From positions 34,606 through 98,605 of the forward strand of contig NZ_PPQR01000002.1 of assembly GCF_002902085.1 (NCBI RefSeq): DNA of 64,000 nt, given 5' to 3'. Below are positions 9,781 to 18,120 of this stretch, piece after piece. Source of the DNA: Staphylococcus simiae (GTDB lineage: Bacteria; Bacillota; Bacilli; Staphylococcales; Staphylococcaceae). The stretch's first letter is position 1, and the number at the start of each line of letters is the position of its first letter. The notes below the pieces were generated by a model. The model made no database searches, was not told where the DNA came from, and saw only the letters and a list, made by a program, of their open reading frames with translations. The translations under genes and the position numbers were made by a program.

Positions 9781-11199
9781 ATGAAAAACACAGTAAAATA
9801 TCGTGAATTTATACTCCCTATTATTATCGGTTTACTTATTTTTGCATTAACCCCTGTAAAACCGGATGCTGTGGATACTCAAGCTTGGTATATGTTTGCT
9901 ATTTTTGTAGCTACAATCATTGCTTGTATTACACAACCTATGCCAATTGGTGCAGTTTCAATTATCGGCTTTACCATTATGGTACTTGTAGGCATTATCG
10001 ATATGAAAACTGCTGTACTTGGCTTTGGTAACAATAGCATTTGGCTTATTGCAATGGCATTTTTCATTTCTAGAGGTTTTGTTAAAACAGGTCTCGGTCG
10101 ACGTATCGCATTACAATTTGTGCGTCTCTTCGGTAAAAAAACATTAGGTCTTGCTTATTCATTAGTAGGTGTTGATTTAATTTTAGCACCTGCAACACCA
10201 AGTAATACTGCACGTGCCGGTGGTATTATGTTTCCTATTATTAAATCATTGTCTGAATCATTTGGTTCAAACCCTAAAGATGGTACTGAACGTAAAATGG
10301 GATCATTTTTAATATTTACGGAGTTTCAAGGTAACTTAATTACTGCAGCAATGTTTTTAACTGCTATGGCTGGAAACCCGTTAGCTCAAAATTTAGCATC
10401 TAGTACGGCTCATATTCATATTACATGGATGAATTGGTTTTTAGCTGCTTTAGTACCTGGACTAGTGTCTTTAATCGTTGTACCTTTTATTATTTATAAA
10501 ATGTATCCTCCAACTGTTAAAGAAACACCTAACGCTAAAAGTTGGGCTGAAAATGAGCTTGCGACTATGGGTAAAATATCTTTAGCTGAAAAATTTATGA
10601 TTGGTATTTTCATTATTGCTTTAGGGTTATGGATTGTTGGCAGCTTTATCAATGTTGATGCTACGTTAACAGCATTTATCGCTTTAGCTTTATTACTATT
10701 GACAGGTGTCTTATCATGGCAAGATATCCTAAATGAAACAGGCGCTTGGAATACGTTAGTATGGTTCTCTGTTCTTGTCTTAATGGCAGATCAATTAAAC
10801 AAGTTAGGATTTATTCCTTGGCTTAGTAAAAGTATCGCCACAAGTTTAGGTGGTCTAAGTTGGCCAATAGTAATCGTTATTTTGATTTTATTTTATTTCT
10901 ATTCTCATTATTTATTTGCAAGTTCCACAGCACATGTCAGTGCTATGTATGCAGCCTTACTAGGTGTTGCAGTAGCAGCTGGTGCACCACCATTATTTAG
11001 TGCATTGATCCTAGGTTTCTTTGGTAATTTAATGGCATCTACAACACATTATAGTAGTGGTCCAGCACCTATTCTTTTTTCTTCAGGCTACGTGACGCAA
11101 AAACGTTGGTGGACAATGAACTTTGTGCTAGGTATTGTTTACTTTATTATTTGGATTGGTCTAGGCTCCCTATGGATGAAGATGTTAGGTATTTTCTAG
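9781..11199 (+). CDS. DASS-family dicarboxylate/anion:Na+ symporter
   Basis: This 472-residue polytopic membrane protein belongs to the divalent anion:sodium symporter family (CitT/YflS/SodiT-like). Paired re-entrant loop motifs of the family are visible: TPSNTARAGG at about residue 140 and ASSTAHVSAMYA at about residue 380. The fold is typically 11-12 membrane spans with two inverted halves. Likely substrates are C4/C5 dicarboxylates such as malate or 2-oxoglutarate, but the sequence alone does not settle this. GAAAGAAGG upstream supports the ATG at 9781. It stands alone. Confidence 0.85.
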   Translation: MKNTVKYREFILPIIIGLLIFALTPVKPDAVDTQAWYMFAIFVATIIACITQPMPIGAVSIIGFTIMVLVGIIDMKTAVLGFGNNSIWLIAMAFFISRGFVKTGLGRRIALQFVRLFGKKTLGLAYSLVGVDLILAPATPSNTARAGGIMFPIIKSLSESFGSNPKDGTERKMGSFLIFTEFQGNLITAAMFLTAMAGNPLAQNLASSTAHIHITWMNWFLAALVPGLVSLIVVPFIIYKMYPPTVKETPNAKSWAENELATMGKISLAEKFMIGIFIIALGLWIVGSFINVDATLTAFIALALLLLTGVLSWQDILNETGAWNTLVWFSVLVLMADQLNKLGFIPWLSKSIATSLGGLSWPIVIVILILFYFYSHYLFASSTAHVSAMYAALLGVAVAAGAPPLFSALILGFFGNLMASTTHYSSGPAPILFSSGYVTQKRWWTMNFVLGIVYFIIWIGLGSLWMKMLGIF

Positions 11200-11248
11200 T
11201 GTGAATCTCATATTGTTAAAATATCAATCAATAACTAGACACTTTGAT

Positions 11249-11410
11249 GGGAGTGGGATAGAAATAATTATTTCATAACAAATTATTTCGTAATCCCACC
11301 CCGGCAAGACTGACTAGGTTTGTAAAACGTTGATTTATCAGCATTTTACAAACCAGACAGTTACTGCCAAATTCTTGAAGTTAAGTGTGAAATGTTTTTG
11401 TCTCAGTCCC
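11249..11410 (+). repeat. family-1 multi-hairpin dispersed element, full copy (reference copy A)
   Basis: It starts GGGAGTGGGATAGAAATAA and ends GTCTCAGTCCC. Hairpin 1 pairs GGGATAGAAATAATT with AATTATTTCGTAATCCC. Hairpin 2 pairs GTTTGTAAAACGTTGAT with ATCAGCATTTTACAAAC (15 of 17). CAGTTACTGCC follows. Other copies are at 14827, 23508, 55218, 56446 and 63194. Confidence 0.75.
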
Positions 11411-11552
11411 ATTTGTTATCATAATAATGTAATTACATGTATGTACCTCCATTTAAGCAGCGTAGTATATGGTGGATACTAGCTATATAGTTAGTTACAA
11501 CTCTGATAGAGGTATGTCTAAGGACACTCTAAAATCATCATCTCTTTATAAA

Positions 11553-11865
11553 AGGTTCTCTATTTTTCAGGACTGATAAATAAAAAGTGAATAATTTAAA
11601 ATATAAATTATTTTGAAGCCGAGACTCCTGAGGTAGGGACCCAACATAGAGAAACTGTGAAACAGTTTCTACAAGCAATGCAGGGACCCGTCATAGAAAA
11701 ATTTTATAACTAAAATTTTTACTTTAATGTGCAAGACGGGCATAGTTGGGCATTTGGGCCCCAGCAAAGAAAAATTCGGTTAACAGAATTTTTACTATAA
11801 TGTGCAAGCTGGGGTGCGAGGCTTAAAAAAATAATTATGTATCAGTCCAATTTGGGAGAGAACCT
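11553..11865. repeat. family-2 element with three STAR-like hairpin units
   Basis: The left end AGGTTCTCTATTTTTCAGG-ACTGATA and the right end (read inverted) AGGTTCTCTCCCAAATTGG-ACTGATA form imperfect inverted repeats of about 30 bases. About 85 bases of left flank and 45 of right flank are nearly identical to the copy at 29557-29910. Between them are three GC-boxed hairpin units of the GGGnCCCAnCA...TGCAAGnnGGG type, resembling the STAR elements described in S. aureus. Confidence 0.75.
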
Positions 11866-11869
11866 TATA

Positions 11870-11912
11870 AAAAAGCGACCTTTCAACATCTGAAAAGTCG
11901 CTTTTACTATAT
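11870..11912 (-). terminator. terminator after rarD (read leftwards)
   Basis: The stem AAAAGCGAC / GTCGCTTTT with an extended inner arm (CTTTCA...TGAAAAG) lies just past the rarD stop on the minus strand and ends in a T run. Confidence 0.75.
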
Positions 11913-11915
11913 GAT

Positions 11916-12818
11916 TTATTTTGTTACCGGATTATTCTTAATTTTAATGTATTGAGAAAGACTGTATAAGATAATACCAATCCAAATAAATATAAATGTA
12001 ATTAATTGATGAACATCAAATGGTTCTTTAAATACAAATATCCCTAGAACAAACATAATGGTTGGACCTATATATTGAATAAAACCTGTTAACGATAACG
12101 GAATACGTTTTGCTCCTGCAGAAAATAGTATCAATGGTATGGCAGTGATCGCACCTGAAAATAATAACCAGAAAGATGAGACGTTCAAGCCAAATGACAT
12201 ATCGTGATGTTGCCATAAATAAATAACATAAATTAACCCAGCTGGTGCTGTCACAATACATTCTATCGTGATACTACTAATTGCATCGATGTGCACTACT
12301 TTCTTCAATAATCCATAGACACCAAAGGTTAAAGCTAACATGATTGAGACAATCGGAAACTCTCCTATTTCAATTGTCATATATAGTACACCAATAAAGG
12401 CAAATAGTATGGCTAGCCATTCAAATTTATTAAATCTTTCTTTTAAGAAAATTAATGCCAGTAAAATGCTAACAAGAGGATTAATATAATAGCCTAAACT
12501 AGATTGTAGGACGTGACCATTAGTCACTGCCCAAATAAATGTTCCCCAATTTAATGTGATAATATATCCTGCAATGATAATCGTGATGAGTTGTATTGGA
12601 TGAGTGAATAATTGATGCACATCTCTTTGAAACGCATAACGTTGCTTCTTCCCTACAACAATAATCAACACCATGAATATCATAGAAAATATAATACGAA
12701 ATGCTAAAATTTCAAAGGCACCAATGCCACTAATTAAATCCCAATATATTGGTAAGATACCCCACAGCACATATGCACTTAAAGCAAATAATATACCATT
12801 TCTATATTCTGTATTCAT
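11916..12818 (-). CDS. rarD: EamA-family transporter RarD
   Basis: RarD is a drug/metabolite-transporter superfamily permease of about 300 residues with ten predicted membrane spans formed by two EamA repeats. The protein begins MNTEYRNGILFALSAYVLWG, the usual RarD start, and later has LSLTGFIQYIGPTIMFVLG and FKEPFD. The ATG at 12818 is preceded by AAGGGGGG; the longer frame from 12839 is less likely. E. coli RarD was linked to chloramphenicol sensitivity, but the physiological substrate is unknown. It is a single gene with its own terminator. Confidence 0.88.
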   Translation of the reverse strand: MNTEYRNGILFALSAYVLWGILPIYWDLISGIGAFEILAFRIIFSMIFMVLIIVVGKKQRYAFQRDVHQLFTHPIQLITIIIAGYIITLNWGTFIWAVTNGHVLQSSLGYYINPLVSILLALIFLKERFNKFEWLAILFAFIGVLYMTIEIGEFPIVSIMLALTFGVYGLLKKVVHIDAISSITIECIVTAPAGLIYVIYLWQHHDMSFGLNVSSFWLLFSGAITAIPLILFSAGAKRIPLSLTGFIQYIGPTIMFVLGIFVFKEPFDVHQLITFIFIWIGIILYSLSQYIKIKNNPVTK

Positions 12819-13019
12819 AAAATCCCCCCTTAATATCAAATTATTACTATTCTTAAAATTTTAACATTTATTGTAATAGTATGGTATTTTGATTTTATTA
12901 ATTATTATTAATTCCAAATATTTTAAAATTATTCTGAACGCTACTACATTTACGCTATTTTTATATTTTAAACCTGTTAAAACGGGTATATTTCAACAAA
13001 GACTGGAGGATGACATAGA

Positions 13020-13622
13020 ATGACAAATTTACCCAAAATTGGGCAACCCGCTTCTAGAGCACTACAACGTGAAGATATTACTTGTTTAGAAGATGTCGCA
13101 CATTTTTCAAAGGCTTACCTTCTTAGTTTACATGGTGTTGGACCTAAAACCATTGCTTTAATTGAAGCGTCATTACATAAGTACAATCTGCATTTTAATG
13201 GTGTAAGGCCAACACAACCTATCTCGTTAACAATACAACAGACATATACCCATACTGCTAAAACTCAAAAAATGTTTGATTTCGTAGTAGCTACAGCTTC
13301 TTTAGATATTGATGTGTTATGTCGCATCGTTACTGATCATTTTATTTGGAAGATACCAGGCACTATAGAAATACACGGTGTACAAATCTTGCTGCAACAA
13401 TTATCATCACAACCAAAAGTCACTGGCATTGATATTACATCTATCTTAACAGATGGAAACTTAGGATCTTTGCAAGGTATGCAAACATTAGAGAATGATG
13501 CTCAAGTTTATTTTGCAACTTTCTTTGAATTTGACAATGATTCAGATAATGCCAATATCACTCAAGCAACAACCTACGAACATGTTACTGAATCACTAGC
13601 ATCACAATTCAATTTAACTTAA
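13020..13622 (+). CDS. Two-domain protein: helix-hairpin-helix (RNAP alpha-CTD-like) plus NTF2-like
   Basis: The first 60 residues (MTNLPKIGQPASRALQRE...LHGVGPKTIALIEASL) form a helix-hairpin-helix module like the C-terminal domain of RNA polymerase alpha or short DNA-binding HhH proteins. Residues of about 80-190 (FDFVVATASLDIDVLCRIV...HFIWKIPG) resemble a SnoaL/NTF2-like cone fold with a small ligand pocket. TGGAGG nine bases before the ATG fits. I do not recognise a named gene. The combination suggests a nucleic-acid-binding protein with a ligand- or dimerisation-type C-domain, but function is unknown. Confidence 0.65.
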   Translation: MTNLPKIGQPASRALQREDITCLEDVAHFSKAYLLSLHGVGPKTIALIEASLHKYNLHFNGVRPTQPISLTIQQTYTHTAKTQKMFDFVVATASLDIDVLCRIVTDHFIWKIPGTIEIHGVQILLQQLSSQPKVTGIDITSILTDGNLGSLQGMQTLENDAQVYFATFFEFDNDSDNANITQATTYEHVTESLASQFNLT

Positions 13623-13770
13623 TTACGACAGTTAAACTTTACACATAATCATTATTTTTTTTAATTAATTTGTCTAACATTTTTGTCACACTCAATTATT
13701 ATTATAGAATACGCTAACAACATGGTATATGATTAGTCATTATAAATGGAAAGAAGGCTTTTATTTAATA

Positions 13771-14781
13771 ATGTTTAATAATCAACGTTTATCTTGGCTA
13801 CCATATATTATCATTGTGGTGATTTTACATATTATAGGTTTTAGTTTCTTGTGGATTGCTGGTCGAGACCATCACATCTTAATTGGCATGGGGATTCTAG
13901 CTTATACTTTAGGTTTAAGACATGCATTTGATGCCGATCATATTGCAGCAATTGATAACACTGTCCGTAAATTGTTACAACAACGTAGAGATCCTGTCGG
14001 TGTAGGCTTTTATTTTTCTATTGGACACTCTTCAGTGGTCTTTTTAATGGCTGTATTTTTAGGGGTTTCTGTAAAATGGGCACAACATGAACTACCTCAT
14101 TTTCAAGATATTGGTGGCACCATTGGCACCCTAGTTTCTGGTTTCTTTTTAGTATTAATTGGTGTACTTAATCTTATTATTTTAGTATCTCTGATTAAAC
14201 TTTTCGCTAAATTACGACGCGAACATATCGAAGATGAGGAAGTAGACCAACTTCTTGAAGCACGAGGCTTTGTCAGTCGTTTTGTCGGTCCATATTTTAA
14301 AGTTATTAGTCGTAGTTGGCACGTCTTGCCGCTTGGTTTCTTATTTGGTTTAGGGTTTGATACTGCCAGTGAAATTGCTTTATTAGCTCTGTCTTCAGGT
14401 GCATCACAACAAGCTATTTCACTTATCGGTATTCTATCATTACCGATTTTGTTTGCTTCAGGTATGAGTTTATTAGATACATTAGACGGTATCGTTATGA
14501 AATCAGCTTATAATTGGGCTTTCTTTAATCCAATACGTAAAATTTATTATAATATTACGATAACAGCTATTTCAGTTATTGCTGCTTTAGTTATAGGTAT
14601 GATTGAATTATTACAAATTTTAGCGGACAAACTGAATTTACATGGCTCATTTTGGACATTTGTCCAAAGTATTCAATTTGATTATTTAGGTTACATCTTA
14701 GTTGCATTGTTCTTAATTACCTGGCTAATTTCAAGCTTAATTTGGAAATTCGGTAACATTGAACATCGTTGGGCAAAATAA
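13771..14781 (+). CDS. nixA: NiCoT-family nickel/cobalt permease NixA
   Basis: This eight-span high-affinity nickel (and possibly cobalt) uptake permease feeds urease in staphylococci. The NiCoT signature RHAFDADHIAAIDN is in the second span, followed by FYFSIGHSSVVF and LFGLGFDTASE, all metal-path motifs of the family. Using the ATG at 13771 gives 336 residues, typical for the family. The frame is open from 13729, but that ATG has no ribosome site. AAGAAGG lies about 14 bases before 13771, rather far, so the exact start is uncertain. It is followed by a terminator. Confidence 0.87.
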   Translation: MFNNQRLSWLPYIIIVVILHIIGFSFLWIAGRDHHILIGMGILAYTLGLRHAFDADHIAAIDNTVRKLLQQRRDPVGVGFYFSIGHSSVVFLMAVFLGVSVKWAQHELPHFQDIGGTIGTLVSGFFLVLIGVLNLIILVSLIKLFAKLRREHIEDEEVDQLLEARGFVSRFVGPYFKVISRSWHVLPLGFLFGLGFDTASEIALLALSSGASQQAISLIGILSLPILFASGMSLLDTLDGIVMKSAYNWAFFNPIRKIYYNITITAISVIAALVIGMIELLQILADKLNLHGSFWTFVQSIQFDYLGYILVALFLITWLISSLIWKFGNIEHRWAK

Positions 14782-14787
14782 TATTGA

Positions 14788-14827
14788 GCATCCTGGTTAA
14801 TGACATCATTCATCAGGATGCTTTTTG
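14788..14827 (+). terminator. terminator after nixA
   Basis: A nine-base stem AGCATCCTG / CAGGATGCT with a 17-base inner region is followed by TTTTTG, seven bases after the stop. Confidence 0.85.
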
Positions 14828-14916
14828 TGTTTAAAATGCTGATAAATCAGCGTTTTACAAACTTAGGCAGTCTTACCGGAGTGTGATGGAAATAAATTTT
14901 ATTTCTATCACACTCC
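14827..14916 (-). repeat. family-1 dispersed element, partial copy B
   Basis: Read in the opposite orientation to copy A, it retains hairpin 2 (AAAATGCTGATAAATCAGC then GTTTTACAAAC), the GGCAGTCTTACCGG link and the terminal hairpin GGAGTGTGATGGAAATAAA / TTTATTTCTATCACACTCC. It abuts the nixA terminator. Confidence 0.7.
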
Positions 14917-15057
14917 ATTTTTGCATTTAAAATAATCATTTATGTTAAACAAATAGCAGGTTTATAACTAATCGGAAAATACACGTCATTTCTAATTAAT
15001 TGACTTTAATATACTAAAGGATATACTTAACAGACATTATATTAAAGGAGTTATGTT

Positions 15058-15921
15058 ATGAATAATAAAGTTGTACTAATTACAGGGTCATCGACAGGTT
15101 TAGGGTTTGAGACTGCCTTAACTCTTGCTCAAAATGGATATAACGTGTATGCCACAATGCGGGATTTAACAAAACAACAACCATTACTTGATAAAGCCGA
15201 TGAATTAAATATCAATTTGACAGTTAAACAACTAGATGTCACAGATACTAATAGCATTACACAAACAGTGAATGACATCGTTGAAGCTGAGGGACGTCTT
15301 GATATTTTAATTAATAATGCTGGTGCAGGATTTGTTAAAACGACGGAGCTTGCTTCAGATGATGAATTAATGTGGCAAATGAATGTTAATTTGATGAGTG
15401 TCATGCGTATGACTAAAGCTGTCTTACCAACGATGCGTTCACAAAGAGACGGTCATATTATTAATATTTCATCTGTTGGTGGACTCGTAGGACAACCTTT
15501 TAACGAAGTATATTGTGCTGCAAAATTTGGTGTTGAAGGTTATACAGAATCACTTGCTAGCTATGTTCAACCTGCTTTTAACGTTAAGTTTACGGTTGTA
15601 GAGCCAGGTGGTATTAAAACTGAATTTACTAATAATGTATTGTCGCAACTTGAAACTACAGGTGGTATTAATGACGCGGATTATGCATCACTACTAAATT
15701 CTTATTTAGGCGGGTTAAAAGAAAATTATGGTTTAGATGCTTCTCAAAGTGGTGCAGAAGTAGCACAAGTCATTTTAAATGTCATTGAAGATGCCGATCC
15801 GCCTATTCGCATACGTACTTCTGATTGGGCTGAAAGATTTACAGCGATTAAGACTGAATCTGATCCAACAGGGAAAAAGTTACAACAACAAGTGAAACGC
15901 TTATTAGGTGACCAATTCTAA
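15058..15921 (+). CDS. Short-chain dehydrogenase/reductase
   Basis: This is a classical SDR of 287 residues. It has the NAD(P) motif TGSSTGLG (residues 9-16), the NNAG motif (INNAGAGF), the catalytic Ser in ISSVGG and the Tyr-x-x-x-Lys pair in YCAAKFG. The C-terminus is longer than in minimal SDRs (about 250), as in many bacterial oxidoreductases of this group. AAAGGAG lies well placed before the ATG. The substrate cannot be inferred; the gene is isolated and ends with a terminator at 16050-16097. Confidence 0.88.
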   Translation: MNNKVVLITGSSTGLGFETALTLAQNGYNVYATMRDLTKQQPLLDKADELNINLTVKQLDVTDTNSITQTVNDIVEAEGRLDILINNAGAGFVKTTELASDDELMWQMNVNLMSVMRMTKAVLPTMRSQRDGHIINISSVGGLVGQPFNEVYCAAKFGVEGYTESLASYVQPAFNVKFTVVEPGGIKTEFTNNVLSQLETTGGINDADYASLLNSYLGGLKENYGLDASQSGAEVAQVILNVIEDADPPIRIRTSDWAERFTAIKTESDPTGKKLQQQVKRLLGDQF

Positions 15922-16049
15922 TTAGTATTAATCATGCCATCTAGATATAAGGTCGAATATGTAATAACTAAGTGTCGGACATTGATACATTGATCCTAGA
16001 TTAACTTCGTATTATATTTATGACTGCCACTTAGCTTATATCATCAAAC

Positions 16050-16097
16050 AAGCAGTGAAGGGACTATCAACCAAGATAGTTGTTCACTGCTTTTTTA
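16050..16097 (+). terminator. terminator after the SDR gene
   Basis: AAGCAGTGAA / TTCACTGCTT with an inner arm GACTATC / GATAGTT, then TTTT. The stem directly abuts the family-2 remnant starting at 16099. Confidence 0.85.
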
Positions 16098-16098
16098 T

Positions 16099-16160
16099 GG
16101 TTCTCTATTTTCTGAACAAATTAGCTAGGAAGCTAGTAACATATCAGTCCACTTTGTTAG
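16099..16160. repeat. family-2 element remnant (degenerate ends)
   Basis: The left end GGTTCTCTATTTTCTGAAC and the right inverted end (read as GGTTATCTAACAAAGTGG then ACTGATAT) match the terminal repeats of the larger family-2 elements with changes. There is no core between them. Confidence 0.5.
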
Positions 16161-16194
16161 ATAACCTGACTTTTAAGCACTTCAATCCATTACA

Positions 16195-16566
16195 TTATTT
16201 TCTATTATTAATTAACAATACTTCTACAATGCTAAACACATTAATACCGAAAAATTTAGAAGCTGCTTTAGCACCTTTAAAACCATGTCCAGCTTTAAAA
16301 TGATGATAAATTGCTGTTCCCATAACGATATTAATCATAATCGCGCCAATCGCCGCTAATTTTTGTCCTACTTTACCTAATACTGAGGCAAATAAGAATA
16401 TTGAACCGACGAATTCAAATATACCTGCTAATTTCATGGAATTTCTTGATAAATTAAATCCTTCTTTAAATTGTTGAGCCATACCTTCATCATTTTTAAT
16501 TTTTGGTAAACTACTTTGCATAATATTATATCCTACAAACCCATTCACTAAGTGTCTTAATAACAT
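16195..16566 (-). CDS. DoxX-family membrane protein
   Basis: A 123-residue protein with three to four hydrophobic helices, including LAGIFEFVGSIFLFASVLG and AIGAIMINIVMGTAIYHHF, typical of small DoxX-like proteins. GGAGG eight or so bases before the ATG supports the start. It lies 24 bases downstream of the MFS efflux gene on the same strand and so is probably cotranscribed with it. Function is unknown; some DoxX members act in thiol or oxidative-stress responses in other bacteria. Confidence 0.75.
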   Translation of the reverse strand: MLLRHLVNGFVGYNIMQSSLPKIKNDEGMAQQFKEGFNLSRNSMKLAGIFEFVGSIFLFASVLGKVGQKLAAIGAIMINIVMGTAIYHHFKAGHGFKGAKAASKFFGINVFSIVEVLLINNRK

Positions 16567-16590
16567 CTTTCATTCCTCCAATTATTCTTG

Positions 16591-17988
16591 TTAATTATTG
16601 TTAGGTTTTATTAGTAACGCTAATAATGAGCCTATTAAAGCGATGATTGCTATCACATAAAATGTCATATCTAAACCTTGGATGGCACCTTGAACGCCTC
16701 CAACAGGTGATTTTGCGCCTAATGTCGTCATTAAAGTCACTAATAGTCCTGTTCCGATTGCTGCTGACAGCTGTCTTACTGTATTATTCATAGCTGTTCC
16801 ATGAGCAATAAATGTTCTCGGTAACGCATTCAATGCTTGTGTCGTCATAGGTGTCATGATCATTGCGTTACCTAACATCGTAATTGAAAATGCAATAACA
16901 ACATATAGACGGCTACTATCACTACTGATTTGTGCTAAACATAATGCGCCAGCTGTAATAATCAACATACCTATAAAACTGAGCCAACGTCCGCCGACTT
17001 TGTCATATAGTTGACCGGTCACAGGAGATAGCAAGCCCATAACAAGTCCTCCAGGCAATAAGATGAGACCTGATTCTAACGGTGTCCAATGCATCATTGT
17101 TTGCATAAATATTGGTAAAATTGTCAAATTACCAATAAACAACATAAACATCAGTGACACAATGACCATCGATACAGAAAATTGTTGATATTTAAATACT
17201 CTAAATTCTAATAACGGTGACTCTAACTTGAATTGTCTTAAGACAAATATACAAATTGAAATGACAGCCACAATTAATGTTAAGTATATTGCAGGATGTG
17301 ACCATCCTAAATTGCCTACAGAGCTGAACCCATATAATAGTGCACCAAAACCTACTGTTGATAAAACAACAGATAACATGTCTAACTTAGGATAACTTTG
17401 GGTTGTCATATTGCTTAATGACATGTACCCATAAATAAAGTCAATCACAGCTATGATTAACACAATTGTAAATAACTGTCTCCAATCAAATATATTTACA
17501 AACCATCCTGCTAGCGTTGGTCCGATAGCTGGTGCAAAGCCAATAACTAAACCAAACATCCCCATAGCCATACCACGTTTTTCAGGTGGAAATAGTATAA
17601 AGAGAATGGTTTGTGTTAATGGCATTAGAATGCCTGCTCCCATAGCTTGTATTGCCCTACCAAGTAAGACCATTTCGAAATTAAATCCTAATAAACATAG
17701 TAATGATCCAAAGATTAAGAAGCCAACAGCAGCGAAAAATAACTTTCTCATTGTATATTTTTCTATTAAAAATGCTGAAATAGGAATCATAATACCATTA
17801 ACTAACATAAATACAGTGGTTAACCACTGAGCTGTGCTACTAGTTATATCAAAGTCCACCATTACTTTCGGCAAAATGGTAGCTAAAATGGTTTGATTTA
17901 ATACACCTAAAAATGCTCCAATCACCACAATCGCAATGACATTCATTCTTTGCGATGCTTGATGTTGATTGGTTAAGTCATTTGTCAT
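16591..17988 (-). CDS. MFS multidrug efflux protein, DHA2 (14-span) family
   Basis: This 465-residue drug:H+ antiporter resembles EmrB/QacA/LmrB. Family features are the start ...IGAFLGVLNQTILATILPKV (motif D1 region), QWLTTVFMLVNGIMIPISAF, LLGRAIQAMGAGILMPL and motif C GFAPAIGPTLAGW. I chose the ATG at 17988, with AAAGGAGG upstream, over 18012. It is divergent from an arylamine N-acetyltransferase and a TetR regulator, and its promoter contains a palindromic operator, so regulated export of an aromatic or cationic toxicant is likely. The specific drug profile is unknown. Confidence 0.88.
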   Translation of the reverse strand: MTNDLTNQHQASQRMNVIAIVVIGAFLGVLNQTILATILPKVMVDFDITSSTAQWLTTVFMLVNGIMIPISAFLIEKYTMRKLFFAAVGFLIFGSLLCLLGFNFEMVLLGRAIQAMGAGILMPLTQTILFILFPPEKRGMAMGMFGLVIGFAPAIGPTLAGWFVNIFDWRQLFTIVLIIAVIDFIYGYMSLSNMTTQSYPKLDMLSVVLSTVGFGALLYGFSSVGNLGWSHPAIYLTLIVAVISICIFVLRQFKLESPLLEFRVFKYQQFSVSMVIVSLMFMLFIGNLTILPIFMQTMMHWTPLESGLILLPGGLVMGLLSPVTGQLYDKVGGRWLSFIGMLIITAGALCLAQISSDSSRLYVVIAFSITMLGNAMIMTPMTTQALNALPRTFIAHGTAMNNTVRQLSAAIGTGLLVTLMTTLGAKSPVGGVQGAIQGLDMTFYVIAIIALIGSLLALLIKPNNN

Positions 17989-18033
17989 TTTATTAAGCAC
18001 CTCCTTTGTCAAAAACGGAATTAACTATCACTT

Positions 18034-18063
18034 ATAATAAATGGAATTCGTTCCGTTTGTCAA
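18034..18063 (-). promoter_or_regulatory. efflux-gene promoter with embedded TetR-type operator
   Basis: Reading leftwards, TTGACA (18058-18063) and TATTAT (18034-18039) are spaced 18 bases. The spacer and its edges, 18039-18058, form the near-palindrome AAATGGAATTCGTTCCGTTT (14 of 20 symmetric positions, with all of GGAA/TTCC paired). A further half-site ACGGAA lies at about 18014. This is where a TetR repressor would block polymerase. Confidence 0.7.
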
Positions 18064-18120
18064 ATATGTTTTTTACGTTTATTATTTAGCTATGATATAA
18101 ATACTAAGGAGAGAGTAATT

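Larger units (their letters stand above)
11200..11915. other. gene-free spacer with two repeat elements
   Basis: This 716-base spacer holds no credible gene. It contains a full family-1 element (11249-11410), a family-2 element with a STAR-like core (11553-11865) and the rarD terminator (about 11870-11912). The two repeat families lie side by side only here in this window. Confidence 0.8.

Noticed and set aside
11553..11865. CRISPR-like array suggested by repeated GGGGCCCC-boxed units
   Set aside because: Units differ in length and sequence, spacers are not unique regular segments and there are no cas genes; STAR-like repeats explain it better.
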